64,000 nucleotides of DNA from contig JAQOOI010000067.1 in assembly GCA_028554645.1 (NCBI GenBank), positions 1 to 64,000 of the forward strand, written 5' to 3'. Shown piece after piece: positions 59,007 through 64,000 of the stretch. Made by a program: the position numbers and the translations under genes. The first letter of the stretch is position 1. The number at the start of each line of letters is the position of its first letter. A model generated the notes under the pieces. That model was not told the origin of the DNA and did no database searches. It worked only from the letters and a program-made list of their open reading frames with translations. Source of the DNA: Omphalotus guepiniiformis. Its lineage: Eukaryota > Basidiomycota > Agaricomycetes > Agaricales > Omphalotaceae.

Positions 59007-59431
59007 AGGGACAACGAAGTATTCGGTGGTGAACGGAACGGTTTCGGCGAGATCTCATCGGGACTCGGATTCACACCCGTCAGAATGACACTTAACGATC
59101 ATTGGTTCATCGACATCTATCGTATATACAGTAGCGTATAAATCAATGTTAATGCAGTTCTATGCAATACAAGTTAAAGGAGAAAGAGAGACAGAAAGAC
59201 CCGGTTTACATAAACACCGAACGAACAGGGCTTGGGGTGTCTTGTGTGCCTGCCTAGCTTGAGCACGCTGCACACGTTGAAACGTTGACAGGTAGAACTG
59301 TCGGAATTCGATGCTAAGAGCAGTGCTTTTGGCATGTCCGACGTCGGTCGGTCTATCAGATAAGCAGCAGCAGCACCTATAAGTATATCCCCACAATCCT
59401 TTTCATCTCAAAACAACACCTCACACCTCAC
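59007..59431. other. Intergenic; HeLo-kinase gene promoter
   Basis: Nothing coding is supported. A TATA-like TATAAGTATATCC lies near 59379, about 50 bp before the ATG of the next gene, followed by CT/A-rich leader sequence. Confidence 0.45.
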
Positions 59432-61859
59432 ATGGCCGACCCATCATCAATAATAGGCCTCGCATCCTCCCTCTTCTCACTCTCCCTCAAACTCTACAAC
59501 ATATTCCAATCAACCCTAGAATTCACCTCCACATCCGAAACACTCCTCCTTCAACTCGAAGTAGAGCATGCGAGACTTGTTTTGTGGGGAAGGAATTCGG
59601 GGTTGGCGGAGGGGACCTTGAGGGGGGAGCTTGTACCGCTTGAGGGGGTTATTATGGGGTTGTTGAGGAGGTTGAGTGGGGTTTTGGAGGATTCGAAGGG
59701 GGTGAGGGAGAGGTTTGGGTTGGTTGAGGTTGGGGTGAAGGGAGGGGGTGAGGGTGAGGGGGGGTGAGGGGGGTGAGAAGGAAAGATCGTTGGCGTTTGT
59801 TAGGATTCGTGATGGATTTCGTAATGCTCTTTCCAAACGAAGCAACAAACCCAAAGACTCCTCCACCACCTCCTCCACCACCACCTCATCCTCCAGCACC
59901 TCAGTCTCCCTCCCAAACCGTATCAAATGGGCAATAACCTCCCAATCCCACTTCGAATCCCTAATATCCACAATCCACCAATACATAAACAGCCTCAACG
60001 ATCTTCTTCGCGAATCCGAATCCGAATCATCACGACGAATGACGATAAGACAGGATTGGAATAGGGTCAAGTTTGATGTTGTGGGTGGACTTGGGGATTG
60101 GAGGAGTTTGATGCTTGTTAGGGATGTTGCTGCGGGGGCTGGCGGGGAGGAGTGTACTACTACTACTACTACTAGGGATTTGTGGGAGATGGCTGTTAGG
60201 AAGGCTATTGTTTTGCGGGATGAGGAGGGGTCTGGGGGAGGGCATCGAGGGCAAGGAGGAGGGGGGGCAGGGGCAGGAGCAGGGGAGGTTGTGCTGCTTA
60301 GAAAAGAAGATTTCGAGGTTCCACATGAGTTTGGGTTCGGAGAGTTGACTCGGTGTATCGCGAGGTTTAAACGTAACCGCGATTCCCCTCTCAATCTCAC
60401 TGGCGGTGCTGCGCAAAACCAATACGTCCTCATTGAAAAAAAACGATACGAACCAACTATCTCAACACTCGAGAAAGAAATTCTGAGGAATCGGCTTTGG
60501 TCGCTTATTAGACTTTTGAATGTACGCGTGAGCGTACACGCTTCTTCTCGAGATTGGGAGAGTTTACCGTTTTGTATTGGGTATTGGCATGAACCAGAGA
60601 ATTATTATTGGTGTCTTGTTTACCATTTACCCTCCCCCTCCCCCTCCTCTTCCTCCTCCTCTGTACCCGCCGTACCTGGCACACATAGCGCAGGCATCGA
60701 ACCCCCCACCCTCCTAACCCTAATCCAAACCCCATCCTTCCGTCCACCACTCGAAGATCGTCTAACCCTATCCCATAAACTATCAATCGTGTTCGCAAGG
60801 CTATGGGGTTCGAGGTGGTTTCATAAGGGTATTCGGTCTGCGAATATCGTGTTTCCTAGTCCTCCCGCTTCCGCTTCTACCTTCCGTGCTGCACCTGGTG
60901 CACCTGGTTTCGGTAGCGGAGGAGGTACGGGAGCAGGAGGTGGTGGTGGTGGGGGAAGGGGAGGAGGGGGAGGCGACATAACACTCCCTATAATCCTAGG
61001 ATTCGAATACTCCCGGATGTACACCGAGGAACTCAGTATCGATTTTGGGGGTGGAGAGATTGAGGAGGTTGTTTATCGACATCCTGATTATCAGGCTCCG
61101 AGTCACTCACCTCTCCCGCCTCACACTCCTCTCACACCTCACACACCTCAGACACCTCCTGCTGCGGGTGCGCATGCTTCTGGGGCAGGAAGGGAAGGTG
61201 GAACGGGAGGAGGAACGGGAGGGGGAGGGGGAAGGGGAGAAAGGGCAGGAAGGGAAAGGGGTGGGGGAACGGGAGGAAGGGGAGGAGGCTATCGAATGGA
61301 ATACGATATCTATTCATTCGGGCTTTTATTAGCTGAGATTGCGTGGTGGGTACCCATTGGGGGGGTGTATAACGAGATGGTTAAGAAACAACATCTCCAA
61401 GCCCAAGCCCATTCCTCTCATTCGCATTCCCAAGCCCGTTCCCAATCCGAAACCCACGTGTCTACGTCTTCTGGTTCTGGATCTGGAGCCCCACTAAAGC
61501 AAGCCTCAGCAACGCAATTCCACACACCCCAAACGGCTCAAAAACTCAGAGAAGAAATACTTAAACGGGTAAAGAAAGAATTGGGGTTTAGAGTTGGGAG
61601 TGTGGTTAGGGATGTTGTGCTTTGGTGTTTGGATCCGCCTAAGATCAAGGCCTTGTCGTCGTCGTCTAATAGTCCTTTTTCGTCGTTGGAGCCGTCGTCA
61701 TCGTCATCCTCGTCGTTGGAGTCGGAGTCGGAGTCGAGTGCGAGGTCGGGTTTGATAAATAGGAAGGACTCGGAGGAGGATGAGGACGAGGCACAAATGG
61801 CGGGAGAGTTTTATGAGAATGTTGTGGTGCCGTTGGAGAGGTTGTGTCGGATGTGTTAG
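59432..61859 (+). CDS. HeLo-domain / protein-pseudokinase fusion, frame broken at a G-run
   Basis: The first frame (59432-59767) opens with MADPSSIIGLASSLFSLSLK and ...LQLEVEHARLVLWGRNSGL, the pattern of the HET-S-type HeLo domain (four-helix membrane-active bundle). It stops after a Gly run. A +1 frame from about 59748 continues with RIKWAITSQSHFESLISTI, still HeLo-like, then a kinase fold: YVLIEKKRY, WCLVYHLP hinge, WFHKGIRSANIVF at the catalytic-loop position (no HRD Asp), LGFEYSR in place of DFG, YRHPDYQ, then YDIYSFGLLLAEIAWWVPI. It is therefore a predicted pseudokinase. The frame change lies at 59758-59766 in a G-rich run. Two Gly/Arg-rich inserts (~60900-60975 and 61190-61290) interrupt the kinase-like part. 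HeLo proteins execute fungal cell death; the role here is inferred. Confidence 0.7.
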
Positions 61860-61879
61860 TGAGTGTCACGTGTGAGAAG

Positions 61880-64000
61880 ATGTGGGTGTGAGAAGATGTG
61901 AGGTGGTGGGAGGTGGGGACTGGATATGTGGATGAACATCTGATCCTATGTAATGAATGCCATCAATTGTTGAATCTTTCTTAGTAGCAGTGTATAGCAC
62001 ACCAGTAACTTGTACCATACCTTCATTTTTCTGAACATCCTATGTAATGAATGCCATCAATGTTGAATCTTTTCTTAGTAGCAGTGTATAGCACACCAGT
62101 GACGGACCGTACCTTTTCTTCGTACCAACACCGTATCTTAAAGTGTGCGTGCCACGATTCGCAGAGTAGCGATTCAAACGTCCAAGTAACGCCTTCTACA
62201 GGTTCATCTTCCCAAAGGGGCGTGTCAAAAGTGTCGCGCCAAGCAGAAGGCCCGCCGACGCTACCGCCTCCTCGGTTAGGGTCGAATCTGGGGAGTCTGG
62301 AGTCAGAGTTCGAATCTCGAATCAACATGGAGACTCGAGACGTACCAACTATTACCTGTGATTCGGATTCAGAGTCGAAGGATAGTATGAGGATTTCAAG
62401 TTGTTGAGTGAGTGGAGTGGAGTAGAGTCAACTTCGGCCCTCGGCCGGGTTCTGTTGATGAGACTCTCGTTAGTTAGTTGGTTGGATTTTTTGATAGCAT
62501 GGGGTCACCTTATGGTCATTGTCATCCGACCTTCGATATGAACATCCTAATACACACCTGCCTATCATCATGATCAACCCTTCCCAGTAACAAATCAACA
62601 GTAAACCATACCTCTGAAAGGATGTTGACCGCTTTGCCTGCCTCCTCGGTCCCGGTCAGGGTCGAATCTGGGAAGCCTGGAGTAAGAGTTCGAGTCTCGG
62701 ATTTCGAATCAACATGGAGACTCGAGAATACTTACCAACTGTGATTTAGAGTAGAAGGATAGCACGAGGATTTCAAGTTGTTGAATGAGTGGAGTGGAGT
62801 AGAGTCAATGTCGGCAATTGGGGTTCTGTTGATGAGATTCTCGTTGGTGGTTATTGTCGTACCGGCGGCCCTTTGATATGAACATCCTGATAACTTATAA
62901 ACGCCCTTCATCATGATCAACCTTCCCAGTAACAGTGTATTTCACCATACCCCCGAACCTTCGAACCCTCGTCTCCGGGATATTAACAACACCCTAGCAG
63001 AGCTTCATGCTCGTACCACGATTCGCGAAATCCTAACCTTCAATAGATGGTCCGGAGAAGGATGACGATGAGGAGTTGGCGGAGAATGTCATGGTTGTGC
63101 TGCCGTTAGACTGTGAGTCGGAGAATTTGTTCAAAAGTGGCCCGGGGCTGGTTCCATGCCATTGATCATGATGTGGGTTGGGTGGTTTTATCTCTCGAAT
63201 TTGGGATTGTACTACTTATTGGCGGTTACCGTACAACCCCTCGATATGAACGTCCTAATAAACACTTTTCAATGATCAACGTTGATTTCCGCCGTAGTAG
63301 CAGCGTATAGGACAATAGTGCCTCGGACCGTACCTTTCCTTTCTTCGTGCCAACACCGTATAAAATTGACGCACCACGATTCGCGAAGTAGCGCACCTAC
63401 AGCGTAGCGCTTAATCTTGATCTTTCCCAAGGAGGTACGAATCCGAGTCCGAGTCGTTAGAACAGAAGTATGCGGGCGGTCAAGTTCTCTCACAGAATAG
63501 CTTCAACGACAGCTGAAGAGGCGTACCCAGCCCAAAACAGACCTGTTGGTTGATTGGTTGGTTGGTTGGATTTTTGAAGGATGGGTTCACCTTATGTTTA
63601 TTGTCATCCCTTCGATATAAACAACCAAATAAACGCTTGCCTTTCATCATGATCAACCTACCCAGGCGCGCCATACCTCGTATCCGGGATACAGTATCAA
63701 CACCCTATCAGAGTGTCATGGTCCTGCTCGTACCACGATTTGCAACGTAGAAGGAGCCTTTGCGTCCTAACCGTCAAGGATGACGATGACGAGTTGGCGG
63801 AGAATCTTGTGCTGCTGTAACCCGTTGGAGAGGTGTACTAAGTGCTAACTGTGAGTAGGAGAATTTGTTGGGTGTTGCCACTGAGGTCCGGTGTTTGTTT
63901 TACTCGAAACTTGGGAGTCGTGTCTTGCGGCCATACCACGCCTCGATATGAACGTCCTGATAAACAGTTTTCAGGATCAACTTTCCTGGCAGCGTACATA
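61880..64000. repeat. Degenerate repeat field with decayed gene-end copies
   Basis: Several diverged units recur every ~330-370 bp. Shared pieces are GATATGAACATCCT(G/A)AT (near 62540, 62875, 63243, 63612, 63947), ATCATGATCAACC, TAGTAGCAGTGTATAG, GCACCACGATTCGC and GTCGAATCTGGGGAGTCTGG (near 62280 and 62660). Near 63060 and 63778 are GATGACGATGA(G/C)GAGTTGG followed by a CCGTT-GGAGAGG-like end, resembling the last codons of the HeLo-kinase gene (61778-61859). No intact ORF. Confidence 0.7.

Noticed and set aside
59516..60433. 305-codon minus-strand ORF across the HeLo gene
   Set aside because: It mirrors the C-rich/G-rich codon blocks of the plus-strand gene, is Pro/Ser-biased and has no family motif; the sense strand carries recognised domains.

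Overview
The window is nuclear DNA of a filamentous basidiomycete, almost certainly an Agaricomycete (mushroom-forming fungus). Genes are cut by many 45-60 bp GT-AG introns. The families present (DUF6535, HET, CFEM, F-box, fungal HNH, HeLo/kinase-like) are typical of that class. I cannot name the genus from sequence alone.

Layout. 1-14.4 kb is repeat-rich accessory DNA. It holds an intact nine-exon gene of unknown function (118-3989, minus) with a ParB/sulfiredoxin-like GHHR motif, a degenerate ~55 bp satellite upstream of it, and a ~2 kb direct duplication (3727-5712 = 11444-13429) with no differences seen by eye. It also holds a 5'-truncated hypothetical gene (8416-10190) whose last codons have become a tandem array, and two copies of a ~700 bp element with tRNA-like Pol III boxes. 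14.4-16 kb is a broken gag-like retroelement fragment. 16.4-28.7 kb is a family of three DUF6535 membrane proteins (two intact, one pseudogene). Two of them are followed by decayed copies of the same minus-strand gene, so a two-gene module has duplicated.

29-38 kb is more ordinary: an MFS transporter, a HET-domain protein divergent from an Mpv17/PMP22-family membrane protein, and a small HMG-box/YABBY-like protein. 37.8-38.8 kb has a probable pseudogene and a true intron-containing tRNA-Ala(CGC) next to a tandem duplication that copied its 5' end. 39.9-48 kb has two CFEM GPI-anchored proteins, an F-box protein, a PLAC8 protein and an unidentified single-exon gene. 49.6-52.3 kb is acetyl-CoA synthetase, with exon structure fully resolved and frame kept throughout. 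52.6-55.4 kb is a head-to-head pair of HNH-type genes, one decayed and one with a frameshift.

55.6-56.0 kb is a clean hAT-like MITE (22 bp inverted repeats, perfect 8 bp target duplication). 56.9-59.0 kb is a Bem46-type alpha/beta hydrolase. 59.4-61.9 kb is a HeLo domain fused to a protein pseudokinase, an architecture like that of necroptosis executors; its frame is broken at a G-run. 61.9-64 kb is a degenerate repeat field that appears to contain decayed copies of that gene's 3' end.

The most unusual signals are: (i) the hairpin motif shared between five introns of the first gene and the neighbouring satellite; (ii) the HeLo-pseudokinase gene with its decayed 3' array; and (iii) patchy C-rich/G-rich codon usage in the last 7 kb. 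Homology calls are from motif recognition only; no searches were run.
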